Counted from the stretch's first letter, positions 34,372 through 44,160 are shown. The stretch: 64,000 nucleotides of DNA from Bacillota bacterium (GCA_023411375.1 JAEYOW010000037.1:81691-145690), one strand, 5' to 3'. Notes: generated from the sequence alone by a model not told the origin. Numbers and translations: made by a program.

Positions 34372-35586
34372 TCAGTTTCCGGCGGTCCCGGGCGCGTCAT
34401 ACCGGCTGGTGCATACCAGGCAGATCACGCCTGTTGCCAGCAGGCCCATACCGGAATATGCAAACCATTTGTCCACGCCGATCCATTCGCTGACAGGTCC
34501 CGCAGCCAGCAATCCAACAGGCATCGCCAGCGTCATGGCGGACATCAAAAGCGAAAACACCTTGCCCATTACCTCCGGAGCGATGGTTTCCTGAATATAG
34601 GCCATCAGCGGTACATTGATAAACGTGCCCGTACCGCCCATCACAAAGCAAATAGCCACAAAGACCCAAAAAGCGTCCGCAGGCAGCAGGCCGCTTGCCA
34701 CGGAGGTAAGACCCAAAAGGCAGATAGACAGCGAAACCATGAGAAAACGGCGTTTCATGCCGCCCCACACCCCGATGGCCAAAGAAGAAACCAGCAGCCC
34801 GCCAGCGAATACGAACTCAACAATACTGTTTTCGAAGGCGCCGCCGCCAAAATGAGTGCGTACCAGCAGCGGATACAGCGCGCCCAGCGGCATGAAGAGG
34901 ACGTTGCAAAGCACCATCGGGAAGAATACCGCCATCAGCGGCCTGTTTTCCCTTACGGCGCGGAATCCCAGGCGCATATCGCTGAGAACACGTGGTTTTT
35001 CCGCGCTTTGAGGGATATCCGGAATGCGCACGAACAGCAGGCAGATTATCGCGAACGCCGCGCCAAAAATATCCACCAGCATGATGGGCGCGATAGAAAA
35101 CATGCCCATAAGCGCCGCGCCAAGGACGGGGCCAAGCATATTGCTAAGCGATGAAATCAGGCTCCCCCACCCGCCCGCCTTGGTGAGCATATCCTGCGGA
35201 ACCAGCATGGGAATGGCGGCCTGCATGGCGGGGGTGTGGAAGGTGGAGCCCAGCCCGCGCAAGAACAGGATGACGTAAACAAACCAGACCGGCGGCATGG
35301 CGGTTTGCAAATACGCCACCCCCAGCGCCACGCTGGACAACGCCACCAGCCCGTCGGCGGCGATCATGACGGTGCGGCGGTTACAACGGTCAATCCATAC
35401 CCCGGCAAAGGGGCCGAGCACCATATTGGGAATGAAGCCGACGATAGCCGCAACCGTGAGCGTAATGGCGGATTCCGTCTGTACGGTCAACTGCCAGATG
35501 ATGGCGAACTGAACCGCCGCCGAGCCCACGAGGGAAAACGCCTGCCCGGCATAAATGATGGCAAATTGTTTCTTCCAAGAGTGCAG
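34372..35586 (-). CDS. MFS transporter (DHA3/enterobactin-exporter-like), probable CTG start
   Basis: This 404-residue 12-helix major-facilitator exporter resembles DHA3-type drug or macrolide exporters. The first segment reads SWKKQFAIIYAGQAFSLVGS, with AIVGFIPNMVLGPFAGVWID and RTVMIAADGLVALSS after it. The homologous reading begins at HSWKKQF, directly after a CTG codon at 35586 that has GGAAGGGGGA six bases upstream; the only longer start in frame is a TTG at 35643 without a site. No regulator is adjacent. The substrate is unknown. Confidence 0.85.
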   Translation of the reverse strand: MHSWKKQFAIIYAGQAFSLVGSAAVQFAIIWQLTVQTESAITLTVAAIVGFIPNMVLGPFAGVWIDRCNRRTVMIAADGLVALSSVALGVAYLQTAMPPVWFVYVILFLRGLGSTFHTPAMQAAIPMLVPQDMLTKAGGWGSLISSLSNMLGPVLGAALMGMFSIAPIMLVDIFGAAFAIICLLFVRIPDIPQSAEKPRVLSDMRLGFRAVRENRPLMAVFFPMVLCNVLFMPLGALYPLLVRTHFGGGAFENSIVEFVFAGGLLVSSLAIGVWGGMKRRFLMVSLSICLLGLTSVASGLLPADAFWVFVAICFVMGGTGTFINVPLMAYIQETIAPEVMGKVFSLLMSAMTLAMPVGLLAAGPVSEWIGVDKWFAYSGMGLLATGVICLVCTSRYDAPGTAGN

Positions 35587-35673
35587 AAAAAATCCCCCTT
35601 CCAAAGCTTGCGCAATCGTACCATGAAAACGCCGGGATGGCAAGGGGTGAATTAATCCGCATAAAAGCCGCTT

Positions 35674-37431
35674 CTATTCTCTTTTTTCGCCGCAAGCGGT
35701 ATACAGCGCAAAGCTCAAGAAACCCGCGCAGGTGGCGAACGCTTCGCCCGTCTCGCATTCGCCCGTTATCTCGTTGACGCTCTCGCAGGCGATGCCGTTA
35801 TCCATCCGCGTCAGGCGCAGGTGGGAAAGCGCGGTGTCCGCATGGCCGCTCAACAGGCTGTTGCAGATGGACAGCACCCACGGATGCGGCGCATGCAAGC
35901 AGCCGATTTCCGCGATGGGCTTATCTGAAAAGGAAAAGCGGTACTTTTCAGAACGGATGGTTCGCATGGTTTTTTGCCACAGGGGGTCGTCCATGCCGCA
36001 GAAGCCGTAAAAGGGCAAAAGCTGAAGGCTGCCCGGCGGTTCGTCGTAAATATCGAAATGGCCGTTCAGGTCGGTAGACCAGATAAACTGGCCGTCCCTG
36101 ACGCAATGGGCGAGGATGGCTTCGCGCACGCGCTGCGCGCGCCCAAGCAGCTCCGGCCGCTCCAGATAATCCGAAAGGAGCGTAAGCATGCGCCATACCA
36201 GCACGTTGTCATACGTCAGGTATGGATACACCACCTCGTCGTCGGTGGGTTGAAGAAAGGTTTCGTACAGCTCGTATTCAGGATGCTTTTTGGTTTCCAA
36301 CACGCGCAGGATGCGGCGCAGGCCGTCCTGTACCAGCGGCAGCCTCACAAACGCCCGGTCGCCGGCGCGCGCCACGTAGCGCTCCAGCGCGATCACCGGC
36401 GCGCAGAGCTCATCCAGCTCAAAGCCGGGTTCCAGCAGCGTGCCGTCGATATAGCGGCTATGCATGCCCACGTTTTGAATCTGCTTTTCAAACACATACA
36501 GCAAAATATCGCGCGCGGTTTCCGCATCCGCCAGTACAATCGCCGGAAAGCTCCACAGCAGGCTGTCGCGGTCCCAGTACGCGGCGGATACGTAATAGCG
36601 CGGGCTGCGGGAGGTCATCAGGCAGAATTCCTCCGTATCCAGCGTTTTACCGCCGGCATAGAAAAACGAGAAAAACAGGTTGGTGTTGAGCAGCCGCCGG
36701 ATGCTCTCATCAGGCGCTTTCAGCACGCGCGCGTCAAGCCACGCAAGCGTATCCCGCCGTGCCTTTTCATAGCCGACGCGGAGCAGGTGCTTGGCGGAGG
36801 TTGCCGCCGCCACGGTTTCATACCCAATCCCAAAAATAAAATCCACACGGGCGGTTTCGCCCGCGTCCAGCGTAAACGTCCGCCCTCCCTGCCAAGCCAT
36901 TCCGCCAAAGGTCCACTCCACCGTATCCTCCGCGATGGGCGCAAAGGCGCACAGGGGAAGCCCGACAAACTCCTGCATCACAAAGGCATGGTTCCAGCCG
37001 CTGGGCTCCTGCGTGCGGCGGCCCTCCAGCACGGCGGTTTCATTGATTTCATGGAGGGTTCTTTGCCAGCCGCCCTCCACGCCCAGCCTCGCCCGGATAG
37101 GCGCGCCGGTCTGATTTTCAGCCTCCATGCGCACAAAAAACGCACGCTCGCCTATGGGGCACAGGTAGCTGACTGAAAGCTCCGCCCCAGCCGTGCGGCA
37201 GGTAAAGGAAGGAAGCCAGTAACTCTCGCGTTTCCAGATTGGCTCCCGAATGGGCGCTTCCGCGCCGTTCATGCTGAATACGGGCCTGAGGAAAGGCTTG
37301 TCGCCGCCGTTTAGCTCCAGCAAACCTTTGGCGCCCATGTGCAGCAGCGTGATGCCCTCCATGCCGCCCGTCGTCTCGTCTATGGTTGGAAGCGAAAGGT
37401 ATTCGTTGCCCGTCACCTGATAGTTCTTCAT
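35674..37431 (-). CDS. GH125-like glycoside hydrolase (exo-alpha-mannosidase family)
   Basis: This 585-residue protein appears to be an intracellular (alpha/alpha)6-barrel enzyme. Blocks resembling GH125 metal-independent exo-alpha-1,6-mannosidases appear in order: AAYWDRDSLLWSFPAIVLAD, FELDELCAPVIALER, FLQPTDDEVVYPYLTYDN and IYDEPPGSLQLLPFYGF followed by DDPLWQKTMRTIRS. An N-terminal beta-rich region (about 1-230) precedes the barrel. No signal peptide is visible. AAAGGAG lies 9 nt before the start, and the gene follows the response regulator by 4 nt. Given the neighbouring GH66 gene, the real substrate may be an alpha-1,6-glucan fragment (inference). Confidence 0.75.
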   Translation of the reverse strand: MKNYQVTGNEYLSLPTIDETTGGMEGITLLHMGAKGLLELNGGDKPFLRPVFSMNGAEAPIREPIWKRESYWLPSFTCRTAGAELSVSYLCPIGERAFFVRMEAENQTGAPIRARLGVEGGWQRTLHEINETAVLEGRRTQEPSGWNHAFVMQEFVGLPLCAFAPIAEDTVEWTFGGMAWQGGRTFTLDAGETARVDFIFGIGYETVAAATSAKHLLRVGYEKARRDTLAWLDARVLKAPDESIRRLLNTNLFFSFFYAGGKTLDTEEFCLMTSRSPRYYVSAAYWDRDSLLWSFPAIVLADAETARDILLYVFEKQIQNVGMHSRYIDGTLLEPGFELDELCAPVIALERYVARAGDRAFVRLPLVQDGLRRILRVLETKKHPEYELYETFLQPTDDEVVYPYLTYDNVLVWRMLTLLSDYLERPELLGRAQRVREAILAHCVRDGQFIWSTDLNGHFDIYDEPPGSLQLLPFYGFCGMDDPLWQKTMRTIRSEKYRFSFSDKPIAEIGCLHAPHPWVLSICNSLLSGHADTALSHLRLTRMDNGIACESVNEITGECETGEAFATCAGFLSFALYTACGEKRE

Positions 37432-37435
37432 CTGT

Positions 37436-38938
37436 TCATTCTCCTTTAGCGTTTTGATTGCCGGCCGGCAGAGCCCTGCCGCCGCGTTCACGGTATTCCT
37501 TCGGCGTCATCCGGTAATAGTTGCGAAACACATGCGCAAAGTGTTTGGAGGAAGGGAAACCGACCGCCTCCCCAATCTCGTAAACCCTGGCGGCGGGGTC
37601 TGTTTTAAGCCTGAACGCCGCGTCCTCCATGCGCAGGCGCAGCAGGCAGCGGGAGTAGGATTCCCCCGTTTCCCGGTGAAACAGGTCGCTTAAGTATGCG
37701 GCGGACACGTGGAGTGCTTCCGCCACCTGCGACAGGCTGATGGGTTCCCGGTAATGGCCGCGCAGATATTCCAGCGCCTGCTGTGAGAGTGCGGAGGGCG
37801 CCGCCGGATTCGCGGCCGCGACGCCTTCCCCGCCCGCAAGCCGCCGCCACGCCTCCGAAAACCAGCCGCACGGGCCGTTCCATCCATCCGTTTTCTCTTT
37901 AATGTCGCGGCAAACCCTGGCGACCTCCTCCGGGCGGTCGGAAAACCCCTCCATCAGGAGCAAAAGCACCGAGCTTTCCGCCGCGCCCGGCTCCAGCCCG
38001 CCCAGATAATCCGCAAGCGGGGCAAGCAGCGCGCCGGGCGGTATGGGTTCCCCGGCGGCAGCCGCCTTACAAGCCAGCTTCGATAGGCCGTCCAGCCAGT
38101 CCAGCAACCGCCTTTGCATATACATCAGCTCGCCCACAGGCTGATCAGCGGCCGTTGCCAGCGCCACGCGAAGCCGGCGGCGAAGCGCCTTTACCGTTTT
38201 CGACGCGCTTTCTCCGATGGGCGCATATGCCGCGCAAAGCCGCCATTGCGGGTGAGTGGCGCAAAAATGACGGAGCTTGTTTTCGCAAGCGGTTGTTAGC
38301 AGCGCCGCTTCCCGCGCCGGGCAGACGGCATAGGTTTCGCCCGATCCGCCCAATACGCATAGCGGCCCCAGAGATTCCGACACCTCCGTGAAAATCTCCC
38401 GCGCAAGCCCGCCGCAACCGTCAAGCACCATTTGCGCCGAGGGTGCGAGAGCCATGAGGCCAAGCCGCTCCCCTACCCCGCCGCGAAGCTCCGCCAACGC
38501 CGCCGCGTCCCCGCCCAGCGCGCGCGCAAGCAGCCCGGACGGCCCGGCCTCCCGCCCATGCCGCCGCGCCGCCCGCACGGTCAGTCCGCTTAACGCCGCC
38601 GACAGCTCGCCATCGTTAAGCGGCTTTAACAGGTAGTCGAATACGCTGAGGCGCACGGCCTCTCGCGCGTATTGGAATTCGTCATAGCCCGAAAGGATGA
38701 TCACATCCGTCCCGGCATGCTCCCGCCGGATGTAGCGGGCCAGCTCAAGCCCGTCCATGCCCGGCATACGAATGTCGGTAATCACCGCGTCAAACCGCGC
38801 GCGGTCCAGCTTTTCGACAGCCTCGATGCCGTCGGAGGCCGTTTCCGCGGCCACCCAGTCCGGGTGAATTTCCGACAGGCGCGAGGCGAGGTATTCCCGC
38901 ATCAGCCTCTCATCCTCTACGATCAGCGCCCTGTACAT
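37436..38938 (-). CDS. Response regulator with AraC-type output (YesN-like)
   Basis: This 500-residue regulator has an N-terminal receiver domain (acidic pocket Asp9/Glu10, phosphorylated Asp55 in VITDIRMPGMDG, Lys of LLKPLND) and a C-terminal AraC helix-turn-helix (SLSQVAEALHVSAAYLSDLF, then IGEAVGFPSSKHFAHVFRNY). The middle region (about 130-380) is of unknown fold. AAAGGAGGG precedes the start, which overlaps the kinase gene by 29 nt. YesMN-type pairs usually switch on an adjacent sugar ABC operon, here 40908-45906. Confidence 0.92.
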   Translation of the reverse strand: MYRALIVEDERLMREYLASRLSEIHPDWVAAETASDGIEAVEKLDRARFDAVITDIRMPGMDGLELARYIRREHAGTDVIILSGYDEFQYAREAVRLSVFDYLLKPLNDGELSAALSGLTVRAARRHGREAGPSGLLARALGGDAAALAELRGGVGERLGLMALAPSAQMVLDGCGGLAREIFTEVSESLGPLCVLGGSGETYAVCPAREAALLTTACENKLRHFCATHPQWRLCAAYAPIGESASKTVKALRRRLRVALATAADQPVGELMYMQRRLLDWLDGLSKLACKAAAAGEPIPPGALLAPLADYLGGLEPGAAESSVLLLLMEGFSDRPEEVARVCRDIKEKTDGWNGPCGWFSEAWRRLAGGEGVAAANPAAPSALSQQALEYLRGHYREPISLSQVAEALHVSAAYLSDLFHRETGESYSRCLLRLRMEDAAFRLKTDPAARVYEIGEAVGFPSSKHFAHVFRNYYRMTPKEYRERGGRALPAGNQNAKGE

Positions 38939-40724
38939 CGGCGGTTCCCTCCTTTGGCAGCCTGAGCGTCGCCGTCGTGCCCACCCAGGGTTCAGACTGG
39001 ATGCTCACGCCGTACCCCAGCCCATATTTTAGCCGGATGCGGCGTGAGATGTTCACCAGCCCCACGCCGCCCGCAGGCGCGCCGTCCGGCTCCACGGTAT
39101 CCTCCGCCAGCAGTCGCTTCATGCGCTCCAGCGCCTCCGGCTCCATACCCACGCCGTTGTCGCGGACCGTGATGCACAGTATTTCATCCTCCCACCCGAA
39201 GCCAATCGCGATATGCGCCGGGCCGCGCTTTGGTTCGCAGCCGTGTACCAGCGCGTTTTCCACCAGCGGCTGGAGTGTCATGGCAGGCAGCACGTAGCCG
39301 CTCAACGCGCCAAGCTCAGGCAGTTCGTAGCTCAGGGTGTCGTAGCGCTTCTGCTGAAGCGCCAAATAGCTTTCCACAATGCGCATTTCCGCGCTTAACG
39401 TAATTTCGCGGTCTGTGTTCACCATGCCGCGCAGCAGCGTCGCAAGCATATCGATACACAGCGTGGCCTCCTCCGGCCTGCCCGTTTTGTTGAGCAGCGC
39501 GACGGTGTTGAGCGCGTTGAACAGGAAATGGGGGCGGATCTGGTTGCACAGCGCCGCGTACTGCGCCTCCTTTTCCAGATAACGGGCCTCATACACCTGC
39601 CGTGTCAGCAAGGTGTTGCGCTTCATGGCGGTATCCACCCGCTCGGTCATTTCGTTGAAGGAATCGCCCAGGTATGCCAGTTCGTCGTGCCCGCCCACGT
39701 TGGCGCGCACGGTGAGGTCGCCGTCGCGAACGCGGCGCATCAACCCGGTAATCTCATATACGGGGCGTAGGAACAGCCGTACCAGCAGCACCGAGCAGAG
39801 CACGCCCAGCGCGGCGCACAGGAGCGCCAGCAGGAACGCCTCGTTGCGGGTTTTGACGGCGGCGGCCGTCAGCGAGCGCATGGCGTGGATGTCCACAAGC
39901 TTCCAGTCCGTGGCGTTGAGGGGCTTTACGTTGATCAGACACTCCTCGCGGCCCAGCCGCTCGGTGAACGTGCTTTCGCCGCCGTGCCGGTCGATCAGCC
40001 CGGTCAGGTTCTGGCCAGCGCTGGCCGTGACCATGCGCGCGTTTTTGTAAATCACATTCCCGGCGCTGTCCAAAATCAAAAGCGCGTTGCCCTCGCCAAC
40101 GGAAGCGCGGTCGCATACCGCACGGATGCCCTGGTAGTTCGCGTCCACGCGGATGACGCCCAGCACCCTGCCGGAGTCGCGGGTGCTCAAAAGCCTGTGG
40201 GCGACCGAGAACACAGTAAGCTCCGTTTTGCCCTGCCGCTCCACATGCACGGGTACAAAAACCGCCCCGGCGCTTTCTACCGCTTCTTGATACCAGCTTT
40301 CGCCCTTAAAATCAGCGGGGATGTTCGCGTCATACCGGGTTTTGCTGCTGGAATACACGCCGTCGGTGAGGATATGGGCCCGCAGGATATCGGAGCGCGG
40401 GAGCATCATCACCTCGCTCAGGTAATCCTCCACCACGCGCTGCTTCTGTAGCTTCGCCGCGGGCGAAGCGGGCGTTGTTTCCAGCTGCGCCATCACGCCC
40501 TTATTATAGTAGGGCGACAGGCACAGCCTGAACAGCTCGTCCAGATAGGTGTCCACGTTCAGGGCAAGCTGATCCAACAGCAGCTGCGTGGTGCGGGTGG
40601 ACTGATCGATCAAATCCCGCCGGTAGCTGGAATAGCTGAGCGCCGTCACCAAAAGCACAGATAAAAGGATAAGCGCCGAGATCATTAAAAGCAGCTTCTG
40701 CTTTACGCTTCCATGGAGGCCCAC
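38910..40724 (-). CDS. Sensor histidine kinase (YesM-like, LytS/His_kinase family)
   Basis: This 604-residue membrane sensor has a first helix at about residues 10-32, a dCache-like extracellular domain (to about 285), a second helix, and a HAMP segment ending in VGGHDELAYLGDSFNEMTER. The phosphoacceptor His is in QIRPHFLFNALNTV, and the ATP-binding N box in LQPLVENALVHGCEPKRG leads to DNGVGMEP and GGVGLVNISRRI. The start is GTG 40724 with GGGAGGG 8 nt upstream. It points away from the ABC operon it presumably controls. The likely signal is an extracellular oligosaccharide or the loaded binding protein. Confidence 0.92.
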   Translation of the reverse strand: MGLHGSVKQKLLLMISALILLSVLLVTALSYSSYRRDLIDQSTRTTQLLLDQLALNVDTYLDELFRLCLSPYYNKGVMAQLETTPASPAAKLQKQRVVEDYLSEVMMLPRSDILRAHILTDGVYSSSKTRYDANIPADFKGESWYQEAVESAGAVFVPVHVERQGKTELTVFSVAHRLLSTRDSGRVLGVIRVDANYQGIRAVCDRASVGEGNALLILDSAGNVIYKNARMVTASAGQNLTGLIDRHGGESTFTERLGREECLINVKPLNATDWKLVDIHAMRSLTAAAVKTRNEAFLLALLCAALGVLCSVLLVRLFLRPVYEITGLMRRVRDGDLTVRANVGGHDELAYLGDSFNEMTERVDTAMKRNTLLTRQVYEARYLEKEAQYAALCNQIRPHFLFNALNTVALLNKTGRPEEATLCIDMLATLLRGMVNTDREITLSAEMRIVESYLALQQKRYDTLSYELPELGALSGYVLPAMTLQPLVENALVHGCEPKRGPAHIAIGFGWEDEILCITVRDNGVGMEPEALERMKRLLAEDTVEPDGAPAGGVGLVNISRRIRLKYGLGYGVSIQSEPWVGTTATLRLPKEGTADVQGADRRG

Positions 40725-40907
40725 TCGCTTTCCCTCCCCTCCGGCCCATTATAACCAAGCATCCGCGCGAATGCAATGCGGCGGAGGCCCAACCTAAAAA
40801 CTACGAACCCTTATCCAAAAACTGCGGTATTTTCTTCGGAGAAAGTTGCGCTATAATGAAACCATCAAGAGGCCTTATGGGCTTTCAAAAAACGAGGAGG
40901 TTTCATC

Positions 40908-42161
40908 ATGAAAAGGCTTTTGGCACTGATTCTGGCCCTTATGCTGTGCTTAAGCGCAACGGCCGCGCTGGCGCAGACGGAGGTGCGGTTCTTTACCGGC
41001 AAAATCGAAACCATCGACCTGCTTAACGAGATCATCGACGAGTTTAACCAAACTCACGAGGGCGTTACCGTAGAGCAGGAATACCAGAAGGACGCCAGCT
41101 CCATCATCAAGGTAAAGTTCGCCAGCGGCGAGGTGCCCGACGTGATGACCACCTATGAGCAGGAGTTTGTGGATCAGGGCAAATACCTTGATTTGAGCGA
41201 TATGTCCGAATGGTGGGACCGCCTGATCCCCTCCATGAAGGAAAGCTGCACCGACCTGAAAACCGGCAAGCAGTTCCGCGTATGCACCAATATGACGATG
41301 GCGGGCTTCTTCTACAATAAGGAAATCTTTGCCGAGCTTGGCCTGACCCCCGCCCTCACCTGGGACGAGTTTGTCGCCAACCTGACCGTCATCAAAGAAA
41401 AAAAGCCCGATGTGACCCCGTGGTTTATTTTCGGCAAGGAGGCCTGGCACCTGGGGCACTTGATCGAGTTCATTCCCCACGGCTATCTGAAGCAATCTCT
41501 GGGCTCGCTGGAATGCAAGACCGCGATGCTCGACAACGACTCCGCAAAGCTGAACCTTGGCGCCGCAGACGGCTGCATGGCTGTGTTCGCGCAGAACCTG
41601 CTTGACTTGCAAGCCAACGGACTGATCAATGCCGACGTGCTGACCGCTGTGAACGACAACTGCGTAGAAGCGTTCGTCACCGGCAAGGCCGCCATGTTCT
41701 CCAACGGCATGTGGGCCCTGAGCAGCATTCTGGAAGCCAACCCCGACATGGCCGACAAGATCGGCTTCGCGCCCTATCCCGCCTACATGCCCGACAGCAA
41801 GCCCGTGGTGCTGTGCGCCGAGGACAGCGGCTATTCCATTTCCGCCACCACCGAAAACGCGGACGCGGCCAAGGAGTTCCTTACCTTCCTGTTCAGCGCG
41901 GACAACCAGAAGCGCTATGCCGAATCTCTCGGATCGCCCAGCGCCTTCAGCGATGTGGACGCGCAGTGGGCCCCCGCCGGTTTTGCCCAAGAGGTGAAAA
42001 GCGTGCTGAATACCGCCGTGAACATCGGTTTTACCAACGAGAAGCCCGCGGGCTTTAGCGGCGACGACGCGGGCCGCATGGTTCAGGACCTGCTGGCCGG
42101 CACCTACGACGCCCAGTCCTTTGCACAGGCCTACGAAAAGGCGTGGAACGAGGGCGTGTAA
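40908..42161 (+). CDS. Sugar ABC transporter substrate-binding protein
   Basis: This 417-residue extracellular binding protein has a signal peptide (MKRLLALILALMLC... cut near ALA-QTEV) and no clear lipobox. Family 1 features include FNQTHEGVTVEQEYQKDA, TYEQEFVDQGKYLDLSDM and AMFSNGMWALSSILEANPD. ACGAGGAGG precedes the start, and a TATAAT -10 box stands near 40854 without a good -35, as expected for a response-regulator-activated promoter. The permease genes follow after a 281-bp hairpin-rich gap. The GH66 enzyme in the operon suggests isomalto- or dextran-type oligosaccharides as substrate. Confidence 0.9.
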   Translation: MKRLLALILALMLCLSATAALAQTEVRFFTGKIETIDLLNEIIDEFNQTHEGVTVEQEYQKDASSIIKVKFASGEVPDVMTTYEQEFVDQGKYLDLSDMSEWWDRLIPSMKESCTDLKTGKQFRVCTNMTMAGFFYNKEIFAELGLTPALTWDEFVANLTVIKEKKPDVTPWFIFGKEAWHLGHLIEFIPHGYLKQSLGSLECKTAMLDNDSAKLNLGAADGCMAVFAQNLLDLQANGLINADVLTAVNDNCVEAFVTGKAAMFSNGMWALSSILEANPDMADKIGFAPYPAYMPDSKPVVLCAEDSGYSISATTENADAAKEFLTFLFSADNQKRYAESLGSPSAFSDVDAQWAPAGFAQEVKSVLNTAVNIGFTNEKPAGFSGDDAGRMVQDLLAGTYDAQSFAQAYEKAWNEGV

Positions 42162-42352
42162 CGAAGGAAACGCTCGAGCCATACGGCTTACGGCTTCTAA
42201 AACGCTTCTTGTTTTTTTACTCGCCGAGCATTTCTTCTACCACAGATCAACCGTAGTACACCGGGGCGTCCCTGATCGGGCGCCCTTCCAATTGCAATCA
42301 TACAGCCGTCGCTTGGCTGCTAAGCAGACGCCATGCGCGGCTCCGGGCGGGC

Positions 42353-42375
42353 GGTTTGCGCCTTTGGCGCAAACC
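42353..42375 (+). promoter_or_regulatory. Intercistronic hairpin between binding-protein and permease genes
   Basis: A perfect 10-bp stem, GGTTTGCGCC against GGCGCAAACC, has a 3-nt loop. There is no T-run. In such operons a hairpin here often stabilises the abundant binding-protein mRNA or attenuates the permease genes. Confidence 0.6.
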
Positions 42376-42393
42376 TTTCCGCCAGCATTCCCA

Positions 42394-42427
42394 CCGGAAA
42401 AGCTCGCATTTTGACGGACTTTTCCGG
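42394..42427 (+). promoter_or_regulatory. Second intercistronic hairpin just before the permease start
   Basis: A 9-bp stem, CCGGAAAAG against CTTTTCCGG, with a 16-nt loop ends 15 nt before the permease ATG, close enough to limit ribosome entry. The rest of 42162-42442 shows no gene. Confidence 0.5.
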
Positions 42428-42442
42428 CGGCCCGAAAGGCAG

Positions 42443-43315
42443 ATGACCTCAATGCGCGCAAAACGAAGGGATTTAACGCAGTTCATGTCCCTGCCCGCGC
42501 TTCTCCTGTTCTCGCTGTTCTTCGTATATCCGCTCATCCGGGGCGTGGGCATGAGCCTGACGGATTGGGACGGCATGGGAGAGGCTACATTCATTGGATT
42601 TGAGAATTTCCGGCGCTTTTTCAGCGATCCGCGCGCTATGGGCGATATCCGAACCACGCTCATTTTCGCGGCGGGCAGCGCCCTTCTTTTAAACCTGGTA
42701 GGCCTCGGCTACGCACTGCTGATGGAAAAGCCTTTCCACGGGCAGGGCGCGGCGCGGGTGATCATCTACCTGCCCGCCATCATCAGCCCGCTGATCATGG
42801 GCTATATCTGGTACTTTCTGTTGCAGCCGGGCCGTGGCTTCCTCTACCACGCGGTGGAGCAGATGGGGATTGGCCGGCAGCTCGGCAACTGGATGGACAG
42901 CTACGCAAGCACCATGGCCGTGCTGATTTTCGTAAACGTGTGGCAATTCGCGGGCATGACGATGATCATTTACCTCGCGGGGCTTCAATCCATCTCCGAG
43001 GATTTGCGCGAGGCCGCGCGTATTGACGGTGCGAGCACAAAGCAATGCTTTTTTCATGTGACGCTTCCGCTTTTGATGCCCGCTATCCGCATCAACGTCG
43101 TTACCAACATCATCGGCTCGTTGTCGGTTTTTGATATCATCATGTCGCTGACGGAGGGCGGGCCAGGATACGCTACCGAAAGCCTGAGCATTTATATTAT
43201 GCGCATGTGCTACGGCAGCAAGACGGGCTATTCCACCGCCGTTGCGATGATCCTTTTCTTCATCATCCTGATTCCCGTGCTCGTTTCCATGCGGCTGACG
43301 CGGGAAAAGAATTGA
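42443..43315 (+). CDS. Sugar ABC transporter permease, MalF type
   Basis: This six-helix CUT1 permease has 290 residues and the EAA loop EAARIDGASTKQCFFHVTLP. ATG 42443 has AAAGG only 3 nt upstream and ATG 42452 is also possible; both are poor initiation sites, and the hairpin before them may add control. The frame continues upstream to 42356 through the hairpin and is rejected. It stops 10 nt before the second permease and pairs with it to form the transport channel. No ATPase gene is present, so a shared MsmX-type ATPase is likely. Confidence 0.9.
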   Translation: MTSMRAKRRDLTQFMSLPALLLFSLFFVYPLIRGVGMSLTDWDGMGEATFIGFENFRRFFSDPRAMGDIRTTLIFAAGSALLLNLVGLGYALLMEKPFHGQGAARVIIYLPAIISPLIMGYIWYFLLQPGRGFLYHAVEQMGIGRQLGNWMDSYASTMAVLIFVNVWQFAGMTMIIYLAGLQSISEDLREAARIDGASTKQCFFHVTLPLLMPAIRINVVTNIIGSLSVFDIIMSLTEGGPGYATESLSIYIMRMCYGSKTGYSTAVAMILFFIILIPVLVSMRLTREKN

Positions 43316-43325
43316 GGTGACGGGC

Positions 43326-44156
43326 ATGAAAACAAACAGGGCTGCCCGATCTGTCAAAATAGCGCTGATCGCGTTGATTTGCCTGACGTGCCTGATTCCT
43401 TTCTATGTGCTGCTGGTGCTCTCGCTCAACGCTCCCTCCCGCATTTTTTATGAGGGGAACATGTTCATTCCCAGCTTCGCGTGGCAAAACTACGCGGACG
43501 CGTGGCAAAAGAGCAAAATCGGCACCGCGATGCTTAACTCAGCCACGATTACCTTCGGCACGCTGGGGCTTACCATTCTTCTGGGCGGGATGGCCGGCTA
43601 CGCCATTGCGCGGCGCAATAGCGCGTACAACAAGTTTGTCTTTTCCCTGCTGATCGGCTGCATGATGATTCCCGGCATCATCAACACCGTGCCTTTGTAC
43701 ACGCTGATGCGAAATCTCGGCGCGGTCAACACCCTTTGGGGCATGGTGCTGGTATGCTCAACGCTTTGCATGCCCTCGGCGGTGTTTATTTACACCACCT
43801 TTGTGCGGGCGCTGCCCCGCGAGCTGGACGAGGCCGCTGAGGTGGACGGCTGCACGGGCTTCAAAGCGTTCTGGCGCATTATTTTCCCGGTGTTGAAGCC
43901 CGCGACGGCCTCCTTCGTGATCCTTAACGGGTTCGGCGTTTGGAACAACTACGCGCAGGCGGTGTTCTTCCTCCAAAGCAGGAGCAAGCAAAACATCCCG
44001 CAGGCCCTGTCCGTATTTTTTCAGCAGTTTGCCGGCGCGAAGTGGCACCTGATGTCCGCCACGGCGGTTATCGCCATCGTGCCTGTGATAATTATTTTTC
44101 TGATCTTCCAGCGCCAGTTTATTCAAGGACTGACCGAAGGCGCGGTAAAGGGGTGA
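43326..44156 (+). CDS. Sugar ABC transporter permease, MalG type
   Basis: This six-helix permease has 276 residues, with the EAA loop DEAAEVDGCTGFKAFWRIIF and the family's MMIPGIINTVPLYTLM. The start at 43326 (MKTNRAARS) has GAGG 8 nt upstream; a GTG at 43317 is rejected because that site would lie inside the gene. It is 4 nt from the GH66 gene. Together with the upstream permease and binding protein it completes the importer except for the ATPase. Confidence 0.91.
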   Translation: MKTNRAARSVKIALIALICLTCLIPFYVLLVLSLNAPSRIFYEGNMFIPSFAWQNYADAWQKSKIGTAMLNSATITFGTLGLTILLGGMAGYAIARRNSAYNKFVFSLLIGCMMIPGIINTVPLYTLMRNLGAVNTLWGMVLVCSTLCMPSAVFIYTTFVRALPRELDEAAEVDGCTGFKAFWRIIFPVLKPATASFVILNGFGVWNNYAQAVFFLQSRSKQNIPQALSVFFQQFAGAKWHLMSATAVIAIVPVIIIFLIFQRQFIQGLTEGAVKG

Positions 44157-44160
44157 TTAT

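Noticed and set aside
34220..34372. yybP-ykoY manganese riboswitch before mntP
   Set aside because: The leader between promoter and start is short and lacks the conserved loop sequences of that class.
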